Assembly (NCBI RefSeq): GCF_009689585.1
Contig: NZ_AP018694.1
Coordinates: forward strand, 1,364,001-1,428,000
Direction: 5' to 3'
DNA length: 64,000 bases
Source of the DNA: Aquipluma nitroreducens
Lineage (GTDB): Bacteria; Bacteroidota; Bacteroidia; Bacteroidales; Prolixibacteraceae
Within the stretch, counting starts at the first letter, position 1; each line of letters starts with the position of its first letter. The notes under the pieces were generated by a model that saw only the letters and a program-made list of their open reading frames with translations, did no database searches and was not told the DNA's origin. Positions 24,142 through 34,582 of this stretch are shown here, in pieces. Both the position numbers and the translations under genes were made by a program.

Positions 24142-27100
24142 ATGGCTAACTGTGGCAAAGACATATTAATTGCAAGAGAAGGAACCGAACAGCAGCAACG
24201 GCTGATCGATGCGCTGAGTCCTGAATATTTTAAACTGAACGAATTCAGCTTAAACGACTGGATGCAGTTTGCATACCGTTTTGCGGAGCATGTCAATTAT
24301 TTCGACACTGACGATTTTCAGAACCGATCCGGAAACTGGCAGGATTTTTTTACGCCGGAAAAAGGACTGGAAGATTTTCTGAAAGCTTTCAATCTGGACG
24401 AAAATACAAATTCTCCGGAAAGTCAGAACATCACCCCGCATCTGGCGCTGTTCATCAGTTTCATCAAGCTACTGGAAACAAGCCAAAAGCGGTTTAACCA
24501 TCTGACCAAAAAGCACCTCGATTTTTATTACAGCCAGATTCTCGACATCCAGAAATTACCGGCAACTCCGGATCAGGTTCACCTCATTTTCGAGCTGGCG
24601 AAGAACGTGCTGGACGCCAAAATTGCTGAAAACACAGAACTCGACGGCGGAAAAGATGCGATTGGCAAAAAGCTGATTTACCAGACTTCGGAAGAACTGA
24701 TTGCCAACCATATAAAAGTCAGTCAGCTTAAAAGCGTTTACAACGACCACGAGCACGAGAAAATAAAAGCCGCCAATGCGACCAATTCGTACGATGGCTC
24801 CGGAACGCCATTCCCCGACGGAGAAGTAAAATGGTGGCCTTTTGGATATTACCAGGATAAAGCTGAGTTGAAAGCTTCTGGGAAGGAACCGATTTATCCT
24901 GAATTAGCTGATGCCAGGCTTGGATTTGCCATTTCCGGAGAGATTCTGGAACTTCAGGAAGGCGAGCGCAACATTCAGTTGACTGTCGAATTTTCGTCGG
25001 CACTGAATGCAATAGCGTTCAATCAGCTTCGCGACAACATCGAAATATCGTGCAGCGGCGAAAAGAAGTGGCTGGGTCCATTCCAGCTGCAGCAACAGAT
25101 CAGCGATCCCGACGGAAAGACCATTTTCACGACCGGACTCGACTCAACCAATAAAATACTGAAACTGGCTTTTCAGGTGCCGAAAGACGAAAAGGCGGTT
25201 GTTGGGTACAATGCCGCTGTTTTGGGCGAACATTTTTCAACCGCATTGCCGGTTTGCCGGATGCTGATCAAAACCGGGAACATCGACGGCCACGCGCTTT
25301 ACCGCACGCTTGTTGAGAAGCCGGTGAAAAACATCACGGTAAATATCGATGTGAGGGGCGTTAAAAGCCTGTTGCTCGAAAGCGATATTGGCACTTTGAA
25401 TGCAGCCAAGCCATTTTACCCGTTCGGAACGCAACCGGTTAATAAATCAAATTTCTACATCAATTATCCGGAACTTTTCAAAAAAGACTGGAAAAATCTG
25501 GCTGTTTCCATTGATTGGAAAAACACGCCCGACAGTTTTAAAGAATTGTACTATGCTTACCGCAAAGACTATCGGTACAATGTAACCCCAACAGTATTCC
25601 TAGAAAAAATGGGCGATTTTTCAGCACTGGAGGCAGAGGTTCCACCAATCAAAGTCGCCAGCCTGATGCAGGAAAAAGTGGCAGCGACCGATTTGATTTC
25701 TGAAGCGGTATCAAAAATTTACAAAGTCAATGAATTGGGACTGATTGTGCCGAACGACTCCTATTTCACCGCCGATGTGGAAGTCCTGAACAAGGAAGAA
25801 TGGGAACTGGCCATCAATAACCTGACTTTGTTTACCAAAGACGGCGATGCGTACCAGACCAATTTTTCGGTAACCAATTCGGGTTACGAGGCCGACAAAA
25901 ATGGGCCGGTCCGCTTGTCGTTGAGCCAGTCGTTTTTGCACGAACTTTTCCCACGGATTTACGCGCTGGCCTTCAGCAGTCAGGAAAAAGGCGCGCTGAT
26001 TCCAAACGAGCCGTACACGCCCATGGCTGAAAACGTCAGTCTGGATTATACTGCGCAAACCAGCGCCATCATTGGAAATACCACTCAAAATTACAGCGAC
26101 AACCCGATCCGTTTTTTCCACGAACACCCGTTTGGCCAGTCGGAAGAGCATCCGTATTTAAAGGCTAGCGTTGGGTTTTTAGCTACTGAAAATCAGAACC
26201 TGAACCTGGTCCCAACCTACTGCAAAGGCGGGGAATTTTATATCGGGCTCGAAAATGCCCGGAATTTGCAACAGGTTTCGATGCTGGTTCAGGTTCTGGA
26301 AGGAAGTGAAAACCCGTTGGCCGATTCGTTTACCGGAAAGCAGAAAGTGGAATGGTCTGTTTTGTGCCAAAACGAATGGAAAAGCCTCGATTCGAATGAC
26401 ATGATTTCGAACGAAACCGACAATTTCCTGAAATCGGGGATCGTAAAATTTTCGGTACCGAAAGAAGCCACAACCAACAACACCAGGCTGCCCGAAAATT
26501 TGGTCTGGGTGAAAGCCAAAATCCATAAAACATACGACGCCGTTTGCAAAACCATCGACATTCTGGCACAGGCCGTTCAGGCTGAATTTACGAACAACGG
26601 CAACGACCTGTCGCACCTCGAAAAAGGGCTTCAGGCCAAAACCATTTCGAAAATGATCGAGCGGCTGTCGACGGTCAAAAGCGTTTCGCAGCCCTTCAAC
26701 TCGTTTGGCGGCCAGCCCGTTGAGTCGGACGAAGCCTATTACCGGAGGGTGAGCGAGCGGTTGCGTCATAAAAACCGCGCCATCGCGCTGTGGGATTACG
26801 AGCACATCATTCTTCAGGAATTTCCGGCCATTCACAAAGTAAAATGCCTGAACCACTGTTCCGAAACTTCGTTTCTGGCGCCCGGCAATGTGCTGATTGT
26901 AGTCATTCCCGATATCGTCAACAAAAATGTTTTCGACATTTATCAGCCACGGGTGAGTAAAGCCACTCTGAACGCCGTTCAGAATCACATCAGCAAGCTG
27001 AATTCGCTGCACGTCAAGGCCAAAGTGATTAATCCGGATTACGAGGAAGTGACCGTAAGCCTGAAGGTGAAGTTTTACCAGGGGTTCGACGAGAATTTTT

Positions 27101-27402
27101 ACCTGCGGGTTTTGAATGAAGACATCACGCGGTTCCTTTCGCCATGGGCTTTTGAAAATACAGCCGACATTCAGTTTGGCGTCACTTTGCAACGAAGTTT
27201 ACTCATCAAATCCATCGAAAAACTGAACTATGTCGATTATGTGGAAGATGTGAAACTCATCAAAGACGGCGAAATCAGTTTAACCAGTGTCACGCCATCG
27301 AGCCCCAAAGCCATTTTGGTTTCGGCCAAGCAGCACCAGTTGGGCACGGCCACAAAAAGTTGTAAAGTCATCACTGAAACAGTAGAAAAATGTCAGACTT
27401 AG
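24142..27402 (+). CDS. eCIS baseplate J-like protein (Afp11/Pvc11)
   Basis: A 1086-residue baseplate wedge component. The N-terminus (DALSPEYFKLNEFSLNDWMQ) and C-terminal third are typical; the latter has the gpJ pattern LSTVKSVSQPFNSFGGQPVE, SDEAYYRRVSERLRHKNRAI, LWDYEHIILQEFPAIHKVKC, and VLIVVIPD then RFLSPWAFENTADIQFG. It is longer than phage gpJ but in the Afp11/Pvc11 range. It overlaps the next gene by 13 bases. Structural partner of gp25 and the Afp12-like protein in the baseplate ring. Confidence 0.88.
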   Translation: MANCGKDILIAREGTEQQQRLIDALSPEYFKLNEFSLNDWMQFAYRFAEHVNYFDTDDFQNRSGNWQDFFTPEKGLEDFLKAFNLDENTNSPESQNITPHLALFISFIKLLETSQKRFNHLTKKHLDFYYSQILDIQKLPATPDQVHLIFELAKNVLDAKIAENTELDGGKDAIGKKLIYQTSEELIANHIKVSQLKSVYNDHEHEKIKAANATNSYDGSGTPFPDGEVKWWPFGYYQDKAELKASGKEPIYPELADARLGFAISGEILELQEGERNIQLTVEFSSALNAIAFNQLRDNIEISCSGEKKWLGPFQLQQQISDPDGKTIFTTGLDSTNKILKLAFQVPKDEKAVVGYNAAVLGEHFSTALPVCRMLIKTGNIDGHALYRTLVEKPVKNITVNIDVRGVKSLLLESDIGTLNAAKPFYPFGTQPVNKSNFYINYPELFKKDWKNLAVSIDWKNTPDSFKELYYAYRKDYRYNVTPTVFLEKMGDFSALEAEVPPIKVASLMQEKVAATDLISEAVSKIYKVNELGLIVPNDSYFTADVEVLNKEEWELAINNLTLFTKDGDAYQTNFSVTNSGYEADKNGPVRLSLSQSFLHELFPRIYALAFSSQEKGALIPNEPYTPMAENVSLDYTAQTSAIIGNTTQNYSDNPIRFFHEHPFGQSEEHPYLKASVGFLATENQNLNLVPTYCKGGEFYIGLENARNLQQVSMLVQVLEGSENPLADSFTGKQKVEWSVLCQNEWKSLDSNDMISNETDNFLKSGIVKFSVPKEATTNNTRLPENLVWVKAKIHKTYDAVCKTIDILAQAVQAEFTNNGNDLSHLEKGLQAKTISKMIERLSTVKSVSQPFNSFGGQPVESDEAYYRRVSERLRHKNRAIALWDYEHIILQEFPAIHKVKCLNHCSETSFLAPGNVLIVVIPDIVNKNVFDIYQPRVSKATLNAVQNHISKLNSLHVKAKVINPDYEEVTVSLKVKFYQGFDENFYLRVLNEDITRFLSPWAFENTADIQFGVTLQRSLLIKSIEKLNYVDYVEDVKLIKDGEISLTSVTPSSPKAILVSAKQHQLGTATKSCKVITETVEKCQT

Positions 27403-30104
27403 GCACAAATACTAGCATTCCAAAGAATGTAGAAACGAAAGACGATCTCGATTATTCGTTCCTGCGCGGGAAAGGTCTGGAATACATCGAAAAGCTTTCG
27501 AGCAATCTATGGACCGATTACAATACGCACGACCCGGGTGTGACCATGCTCGAGGTGCTGTGTTACGCCATCACCGACCTGGGCATGCGCATGGAAATGC
27601 CGATTGAGAATATACTGGCTCCGGAAGATAAAACCGCGCAGAAAATTTCTGATCAGTTTTTCAGAGCAACACAGATTTTGCCTTCAAAACCGGTGAATGA
27701 AAACGATTACCGGAAGCTCTTTATCGATATTGAAGGAGTGAAAAACTGCTGGTTGAAACCGTTCGAAAAAACCGTTTATCTGGACTGCAAAAACGACAAA
27801 CTGGCATACAATCCGAAGTTACTGGCCAAACTTACCGGCGATTTTAATCTTCACGGTTTGTATTCCATCACAGTTGATTTTGATGAACTGGATGAAGATC
27901 TCTTCCCGACTGACGAGTTGAAAGCAAAAGAATACGACCGGATAAAAGCGCTCATTACCAAACGTTTCCATGCCAACCGCAACCTGTGCGAAGATTTGGC
28001 TGAAATTACCAAGGTTGAAGTGCATCCGATTTCGGTTTGCGCCAGTATCGATGTACTTCCCGAAGCTGATGAAGAACTGGTGCACGCCAAAGTGCTGCGC
28101 GCCATCGACGAATATTTTTCGCCATCGCTCCGGTTTTATTCCCTGAAACAAATGTTCGACAAAGGGTATCCTTCAGACCAGATTTTTGAAGGGCCGCTGC
28201 TGACCAATGGCTTCATCGACCCGAAAGAACTGGAAGCTGCAGGTTTGCGCACCGAAGTCCGCCTTTCCGATATCATGCAACTGATTATGAACGTCGAAGG
28301 CGTCAACTTCATCAAAGATATTTCAATTAACAATTGTAAAAATCCAACCGACGAGACCGATAGCTGGCTGATTTGCGTTGAACCGGGCAAAAAACCGGTT
28401 CGATGCACAGACAGCGCATACAGCTATTACAAGGGAGTTTTGCCGGTAAATGTGAATCCAAAGAAAGTCGAAAAATACCTCGACGATCTGGAACAGGCCG
28501 AAAAAGCGGAGCAGGCTTCGGTGAGCCTCGACATGGAAATTGCCATTCCGACCGGAACGTATTTCAATACCCGTGAGACCACCACCATCCAGAACGATTT
28601 TCCGGACACTTACGGAATTGGCCTGAATGGACTGCCATCGCAGGTTGGAACCATTCGCAAATCGCAGGCACGGCAGTTGAAAGGCTATTTGTTGTTCTTC
28701 GACCAGATTCTGGCCAGCTATTTTGCGCACCTCGAAAAAGTGAAAGATTTGCTGTCGGTCGATAATCGCCTGAAGAAAACCTATTTCACGCAGGCCGTCA
28801 GCGACCTGACCGATTTCAGCGAGCTGGTTTCGGATTATCCGACCGACCAGCCGGGCGATTTGAGCGACTTGCTTTTTGCTGAACTCGATCGCAACATCGA
28901 ACGTAAAAACCGGCTGCTCGACCACCTCATTGCCCGTTTTGCCGAAAAATTCAGCGATTACACGTTCCTGATGAAGCAGCTTTACGGCGATTATGCCAGC
29001 GAAGCCATTTTGCATTCGAAGGAAAATTTCCTGAAAGATTACGACATCACCAGCCGCCAGCGCGGAAGTGCGTTTAATTATTACCGGCAACCGGCGAGCG
29101 AAATCTGGGATACCGGAAACGTGGCCGGAGTCGAAAAACGGATTGCACGGCTTTCAGGAATGAAGAACTTTTTCCGCCGGAATTTATCCGCTTCGTTCGT
29201 CGAAATTTACGACCTGATTGATTCGGACGGCAACAAGGTTTACCGCTGGCGAATCCGGAACGAAGCCAATGAAATCATTTTGTCGGCTACCGAAAATTAT
29301 GCCCATCCGTCGCTGGCCGAAGACGAAATGTATTTGGCAGTAGTCAAAATCATTGAGACGTCTCCGGAAACAATTAAAAAGGCGTTCAAAAAGTTCATTC
29401 CTGATGAATCAGAAACCGGAAATTTCGAAATTCAACTGGCCGATTCGGGAAAATATTCGTTCGACATCATCAATCTGGAAGCCTCGGCCAACAGCACAAA
29501 ACGAATCATCGCCCGACAGTTTAGCTATTACGACACGCAGGACGAACTGAAAAAGGCCATTCTGGAAATCATCGAATTTATGACCATGTTGTTCTCGGAA
29601 GAAGGCATGTTTCTGGTCGAACACATTTTGCTGCGGCCTGACAGTTCAGAAACCGACACCCCGCTGGATGAGTTTATGCCGATATGCACCGACAACTGCA
29701 CCAGTTGCCAGCCGGTTGACCCGTATTCGTATCGCATTTCGGTAGTACTTCCGGGCTGGACGTACCGGTTTGCCAATCCCGATTTCAGGAATTTCATGGA
29801 AGAATTGATCCGGAAAGAAATTCCGGCGCATATTCTGGCACGCATCTGTTGGGTAGGCTATCGCAAAAACGACGTTCCCGATCCCGAAAACGAAATGCTT
29901 CAGTTTGAAAAGGCGTGGAAGGAATTTTTGCTGGCCAAAACCAGTTCCGCTCCGGATTTAAACATGAAGCTCAAAACCCTGAACCTTATTTTAAGTGAAT
30001 TAAATTCAATATATCCGACCGGCAGATTAATCGATTGCGACGATGAAACCGATTCGTTGAAAGGCAGAATCATTCTTGGCAGAACCTTTATTGGAAACCT
30101 TTAA
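27390..30104 (+). CDS. eCIS baseplate protein (Afp12/Pvc12-like)
   Basis: A 904-residue protein with the Afp12-type start DYSFLRGKGLEYIEKLSSNL, WTDYNTHDPGVTMLEVLCYA and ITDLGMRM, where the THDPGxTxLE motif is shared with gpJ-like baseplate proteins. It has a long helical middle with LKGYLLFFDQILASYFAHLE then KVKDLLSVD, and a C-terminal Cys cluster CTDNCTSCQ. It encodes a second large wedge protein. Translation is coupled to the gpJ gene by a 13-base overlap. Confidence 0.85.
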   Translation: MSDLGTNTSIPKNVETKDDLDYSFLRGKGLEYIEKLSSNLWTDYNTHDPGVTMLEVLCYAITDLGMRMEMPIENILAPEDKTAQKISDQFFRATQILPSKPVNENDYRKLFIDIEGVKNCWLKPFEKTVYLDCKNDKLAYNPKLLAKLTGDFNLHGLYSITVDFDELDEDLFPTDELKAKEYDRIKALITKRFHANRNLCEDLAEITKVEVHPISVCASIDVLPEADEELVHAKVLRAIDEYFSPSLRFYSLKQMFDKGYPSDQIFEGPLLTNGFIDPKELEAAGLRTEVRLSDIMQLIMNVEGVNFIKDISINNCKNPTDETDSWLICVEPGKKPVRCTDSAYSYYKGVLPVNVNPKKVEKYLDDLEQAEKAEQASVSLDMEIAIPTGTYFNTRETTTIQNDFPDTYGIGLNGLPSQVGTIRKSQARQLKGYLLFFDQILASYFAHLEKVKDLLSVDNRLKKTYFTQAVSDLTDFSELVSDYPTDQPGDLSDLLFAELDRNIERKNRLLDHLIARFAEKFSDYTFLMKQLYGDYASEAILHSKENFLKDYDITSRQRGSAFNYYRQPASEIWDTGNVAGVEKRIARLSGMKNFFRRNLSASFVEIYDLIDSDGNKVYRWRIRNEANEIILSATENYAHPSLAEDEMYLAVVKIIETSPETIKKAFKKFIPDESETGNFEIQLADSGKYSFDIINLEASANSTKRIIARQFSYYDTQDELKKAILEIIEFMTMLFSEEGMFLVEHILLRPDSSETDTPLDEFMPICTDNCTSCQPVDPYSYRISVVLPGWTYRFANPDFRNFMEELIRKEIPAHILARICWVGYRKNDVPDPENEMLQFEKAWKEFLLAKTSSAPDLNMKLKTLNLILSELNSIYPTGRLIDCDDETDSLKGRIILGRTFIGNL

Positions 30105-30115
30105 TTGACAACGTT

Positions 30116-33100
30116 ATGGCAACAAAATTATCAGAGATTACGACCCAATATCATACTTTTGAGGACAACCAGGTTTTAACCAAAGACCAGCTCAACGAAT
30201 TCATCGATTATTTCGAAGATCAGGACCGCATGTCGCGCATTTTCCTGAGCGGAGTGGGCATTGTCTGCGGTTTCGAACTGAGTCTCGATGCGGGAAAACC
30301 TTCGGTTACGATCAGTCAGGGTGCGGGCGTAACCACCGACGGCGACCTAATCAAACTCCGGAAAAACATTGCCGGTTCGGGCCTGAAATCCATTGATCTT
30401 TCGTCGGTCGAATACACGCATTACAAAGCGTTCGAAGACAGTTTTGCCAATTACAAATTCTTCAAAAAGCTGGTTAATGTCGATGGAAAAATCAAGGAGA
30501 TGCCCATCGAAATGCTGGAACTTCTGACGGCCGACGCCGAGGGAGCGATTCCGCTGGCTTCACTTTCAGGATTGAACATCGGCGCGGTTTCGAAATTTAG
30601 AAATACAGCGCTTTCGGATTTAAAAGACGTATCGCTTTCAGAATTTAAAGACCCGACGTTCTCCCGATTTACGGATCGTCTACTTTCAGGATTGACCGAT
30701 AAAGTGGTTTTGCTTTACCTCGAAGCCTACGAAAAAAAGGCCGATTTATGTACCTCGATTGATTGCGACAACCAGGGCGTCGAGCAGGTTGCCCGGCTCC
30801 GGGTTTTGCTGGTTTCGAAAGTTGATGCCGATTACATCGCCAGTCTCGATTCCATTTACTCGAAACACAACGTGGTTCAGTCGTTATTCGATTTGCCTGA
30901 AGTGGCCGTTCGACGCGTGGTTCTGAACAAAAGCAATACAGCCAATTACAACGAATTGAAACGCGCCTATTTCACCGCTTTAACCACCGACCCGCTGGTA
31001 GCCGATCTGTCGAACGGTATTTCGCAGATTGCCGGGAATTTCAATTCGCTTCTGAAACTGGATACCACTGACGAAGACCTGAAAACTGCCCTAACCAAGC
31101 TCAAGAGTCTGGTTGGGTTCAGCGCCTACAACATTCCGTTTAATGTGCAATACCGCTACGACTGTGTGAAAGATATTGTGGATACCTACAACGAACTGAA
31201 ATGCCATTTAACCGAATTGAAGGAAGAATGCTGCCCGGATATCAATGCTTTCCCAAAACATTTAATGCTGGGCGATCTGAACGAAATCGGGAACGCGGTA
31301 AAACACCACCGGCACCGTTTTTACAAATCGCCAATCCTGAATGGCGGCACCAGCAAAATCCAGCAATGCCGAAACCTTTTCCTCCGGATTTTGGAACTGA
31401 TCAATCGGTTCCAGACCTCGGTTGGCGACATCAAAATCACCCCTTCCAATAAACTGCCCGAACTGAGTTTCCGAAGCATTCCGTTTTATTATACGGTCAA
31501 CGACGCCTTGCTTTCGTCTTGGAATTTTTTCAAGACCGAAAAGAACCGACAGAATACCAATCTGAGTTACCATACCGAAAATTTATCGCCGGCGCTACAC
31601 ATTCAGAATCCGCTGGTTTACAACACCGACCGATTCGATTTTTACCGGATTGAAGGTCATCAGGGAAAAGTTTATCAGGATGTGCTCGAAGAAATTGATG
31701 CGTTGAAAACCCAAAACGGACTGGCTTTCGATGTCAAGGCGCTGTCGGTCAATATCAATACCGAAAACCTGAACATCGATGATTACCAATGCGAATTCGA
31801 AGACCTGAATGTGCTGCTTCGCGCCTGGACCGCCGAACAGGATTGTGTTCTGGGCGAAGTCTCCAGTTTCTTCTCCGGGTTCAGTACCAGAGTTCCCGGT
31901 GCAAATGTCAAGGACATTGGTCTCAGCCGGGCTGTCCTCACCAATCTTGATGTGGCTACCAATCTGAACAGATTTTCAATAAATACCAACTTAGATGTCA
32001 AAGCTGCTGAAATAAATCCGATCGCTTCGGATGCAAAAATTTCACAGGCGACAACCTTTACCAAAAGCAATGTGATTGCCGACAACCTGACCATTCAGCC
32101 CGATGCTCTTGGTAATGTGATGAAAGTAGCGCTTGACCAAACGATAGGTGGTTCGGTAAACGACATTATCGCCAAAGCCAATTTTCTGGTTGCTGACATG
32201 GTGAATACCGATGCATGGAAAGCCGAACCTGAAATAAAAGCGTATGTCATCGACCAGTCGATTGAACTGATGGCCTATACCCAAATCCTTTCACAAAGAA
32301 TGCCGTTTACTTTGGTTGATGTAAATTCCATCCGTATTTCGGCCTACAAACTGACGATGGATGACTTGTGCGCACGGGTAAAACGAATGAAAGCCAGCTA
32401 CCAGACTACTAAACTTTCAACCGAACTGAAATCGTTTATGGGATTGCTGATTAACCAGCTTTCGAATGTTTGCTGTTCAGGAAAAAAACTACAGATTTTA
32501 CTGGAAGAAATAGAAAAACGCAAAAAAGATATTCTAGTCAGGCTGCAACTTTCGAGTTTTATCGAAAAAAATCCCGGATTGGAACATTTGGCAGGCGTTC
32601 AGCCGGGCGGAACCTTTGTTTTGGTTTACCTGAACAAAGTGGTAACAACTGTTCCTCCGGTAATTGGGATTCGGGATGTTGCCGCTGCAAAAGATGTATT
32701 GACAGCCTCGACGGCAATCAACCGCGACGTGGCAGTAAATAATCTTTCAGTAGCAGACCGGACGATTAATCTTCTGGATATTAATACCAACCTGAGCAAT
32801 TTAAACCTGTCAGACTTTATCCGCAGACAGCCTGAATTGCCCAACTACACTGTGGTGGCCGATTTCTCGCTGCCCTACATGTGCTGTTCCGACTGTTCGC
32901 CAGTTAATTTTATCGTGCAGAAACCGCCGGTTTCACTGCGGCTCGAAAAAGATGAATTCTGCCTGGGTAACGACTCCAGTCCGCTCCTGTTTGAAGTTTC
33001 GCCGGCCGATGGAGTAATCAAAGCTAATCCGGTTGTTGCCGGGGTGACCATCGACGGAGTCAAACTATCCATCGATCCGGAATTGTTCCCGAACGACATG

Positions 33101-34447
33101 ATTGGCAAACCGATCCACTTTACGGTAAACGAGCAAATTACACTGACACAACTGACCGTTTACCGCGGGGTTCAGTTCGATTTTGCTGTGCCTGAATCGC
33201 CAACTGCCGAAACTAAAATCACGTTTATCCCGAGCGGAAACCTGGATGGATGCACTTTCCTGTGGAGTTTTGGAGACGACAGTTTGTCAACCGAACGCAA
33301 CCCGACACACGTTTACAAATTACCGGTCAACAAAGAAAATAAAGTAACCGTTTCGCTCACCGTTACGGCCTCGAACGGAATTTGCCACATCACGGTGGAA
33401 CATGATATCGCATTTAAAATTGAAGACACCAAAATCAATCTCGATAAGTTGACATACTGCTCCAACGACCGGAACAGTTATCCGTTTATCATCACGCCTT
33501 CCGGAATTACAGCAAAAATCGAAGGTCCGGGTGTTGAACAAGATGCCTCCGGTGCATTTGTATTTATACCAGCAAAGGCACAGGTCGGTGAAATTACTTT
33601 CAACCTGAACGGCGCTTCTTCTGGCCTGAAAGTCACTGTCAATCCGGCGCCGGTAGCCAGTTTCGAACCCAAACAAGTGGGCAACCAACTCATTCTGACC
33701 AATACTTCGACCAACGCGGTTTCCTATATCTGGTCGGTGAACGGTGCAAAATTCGAATCTGCCGACAATTCGCCACTGGTTATCGACCTGACACCAAACA
33801 GTCCGACCATCTGGGTATTATCGCTTCAGGCAAACAGTGAAACTTGCGGGATCAATGTTTCGAAAACCATCGAATTCCCAACCAAAGTGGAAGCTCCGGT
33901 AAATACCTGCACCGACGATGCCAAAGCGCAAATGATTCAGGATCGGAATCTGCTGGTAAAACTTCAGATGCCAAATTCAGACATCGTGAACCGAATCTGG
34001 CTTCAAACCAGTGCATTGTATGGCGGAACCACTGAATTTACCAAAGGCGTGCTGAATGATGTGGACAATTACCTGAGCGGGAAAAACAACGGAAATCTGG
34101 AATCACTTTTCGTCAACCTGCTCAAGACAACCGCCAAACTCATTACAGGAACCGACCGGGTTAAATTACCAACCGAATTCAATACGCTGGTTCAGCTGTT
34201 TGCCTTGCAATTGCGGCTGTTCTACAATATTCTGGGTTGCCAGGATCTAAAGATGATTGAAGAATTTAACAGCATCATCCAGGCCATTCTGAATTTAATT
34301 CTGGAACTGTTGCAGATGCTAAAGCAAATTGATGTGACAATGCCCGATTCACTGAAAGCATTCATGAAAGCCTACGCCGTGCGCGTTGAGAAGATCGCAT
34401 TGCTGATAGAGCATCTCGCTAAAATAAAAGATGGAAACCTGATATAG
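30116..34447 (+). CDS. Giant eCIS protein with PKD domains
   Basis: A 1443-residue protein, the largest of the locus. The N-terminal 150 residues (DNQVLTKDQLNEFIDYFEDQ, SRIFLSGVGIVCGFELSL, TISQGAGVTTDGDLIKL) look like a baseplate or fibre-attachment module found in Bacteroidota eCIS. The middle is helical. Two Ig-like PKD repeats follow at about residues 1020-1100 (LWSFGDDSLSTERNPTHVY) and about 1177-1255 (SYIWSVNGAKFES). The C-terminal 180 residues are helical. PKD domains serve protein or sugar contacts on the outside of cells or particles, so a peripheral or target-binding structure is likely; it occupies the slot of Afp13-type fibres but lacks trimeric fibre repeats. Function is inferred. 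Confidence 0.72.
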   Translation: MATKLSEITTQYHTFEDNQVLTKDQLNEFIDYFEDQDRMSRIFLSGVGIVCGFELSLDAGKPSVTISQGAGVTTDGDLIKLRKNIAGSGLKSIDLSSVEYTHYKAFEDSFANYKFFKKLVNVDGKIKEMPIEMLELLTADAEGAIPLASLSGLNIGAVSKFRNTALSDLKDVSLSEFKDPTFSRFTDRLLSGLTDKVVLLYLEAYEKKADLCTSIDCDNQGVEQVARLRVLLVSKVDADYIASLDSIYSKHNVVQSLFDLPEVAVRRVVLNKSNTANYNELKRAYFTALTTDPLVADLSNGISQIAGNFNSLLKLDTTDEDLKTALTKLKSLVGFSAYNIPFNVQYRYDCVKDIVDTYNELKCHLTELKEECCPDINAFPKHLMLGDLNEIGNAVKHHRHRFYKSPILNGGTSKIQQCRNLFLRILELINRFQTSVGDIKITPSNKLPELSFRSIPFYYTVNDALLSSWNFFKTEKNRQNTNLSYHTENLSPALHIQNPLVYNTDRFDFYRIEGHQGKVYQDVLEEIDALKTQNGLAFDVKALSVNINTENLNIDDYQCEFEDLNVLLRAWTAEQDCVLGEVSSFFSGFSTRVPGANVKDIGLSRAVLTNLDVATNLNRFSINTNLDVKAAEINPIASDAKISQATTFTKSNVIADNLTIQPDALGNVMKVALDQTIGGSVNDIIAKANFLVADMVNTDAWKAEPEIKAYVIDQSIELMAYTQILSQRMPFTLVDVNSIRISAYKLTMDDLCARVKRMKASYQTTKLSTELKSFMGLLINQLSNVCCSGKKLQILLEEIEKRKKDILVRLQLSSFIEKNPGLEHLAGVQPGGTFVLVYLNKVVTTVPPVIGIRDVAAAKDVLTASTAINRDVAVNNLSVADRTINLLDINTNLSNLNLSDFIRRQPELPNYTVVADFSLPYMCCSDCSPVNFIVQKPPVSLRLEKDEFCLGNDSSPLLFEVSPADGVIKANPVVAGVTIDGVKLSIDPELFPNDMIGKPIHFTVNEQITLTQLTVYRGVQFDFAVPESPTAETKITFIPSGNLDGCTFLWSFGDDSLSTERNPTHVYKLPVNKENKVTVSLTVTASNGICHITVEHDIAFKIEDTKINLDKLTYCSNDRNSYPFIITPSGITAKIEGPGVEQDASGAFVFIPAKAQVGEITFNLNGASSGLKVTVNPAPVASFEPKQVGNQLILTNTSTNAVSYIWSVNGAKFESADNSPLVIDLTPNSPTIWVLSLQANSETCGINVSKTIEFPTKVEAPVNTCTDDAKAQMIQDRNLLVKLQMPNSDIVNRIWLQTSALYGGTTEFTKGVLNDVDNYLSGKNNGNLESLFVNLLKTTAKLITGTDRVKLPTEFNTLVQLFALQLRLFYNILGCQDLKMIEEFNSIIQAILNLILELLQMLKQIDVTMPDSLKAFMKAYAVRVEKIALLIEHLAKIKDGNLI

Positions 34448-34452
34448 AAGCC

Positions 34453-34536
34453 ACCCCTAAATCCCCTAAAGGGGACTTAGATCTTGGCAAATCGGTTGGG
34501 TTATTCGCAGCTAAAGCCCCTTCAGGGGTTTGGGGT
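34453..34536. repeat. GC-rich palindromic element, copy 3
   Basis: 84 bases with inverted ends ACCCCTAAATCCCCTAAAGG and CCCCTTCAGGGGTTTGGGGT. It is inserted between the PKD-protein gene and the tape-measure gene. The left end differs from copy 1 (12746) at only one base in its first 20. Confidence 0.7.
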
Positions 34537-34582
34537 AAATAATTCAACATTAGATGGCAGTACATATCTGAAATTTTAAAAC

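Noticed and set aside
26179-27192. Minus-strand frame of 337 codons opposite the gpJ gene
   Set aside because: Antisense shadow of a well-supported gene; no recognisable domain.
3649-28085. GTGCAC sites (e.g. near 3650, 20160 and 28080) as evidence about the restriction system
   Set aside because: Sites are present but I could not count them reliably, so neither avoidance nor tolerance can be claimed.
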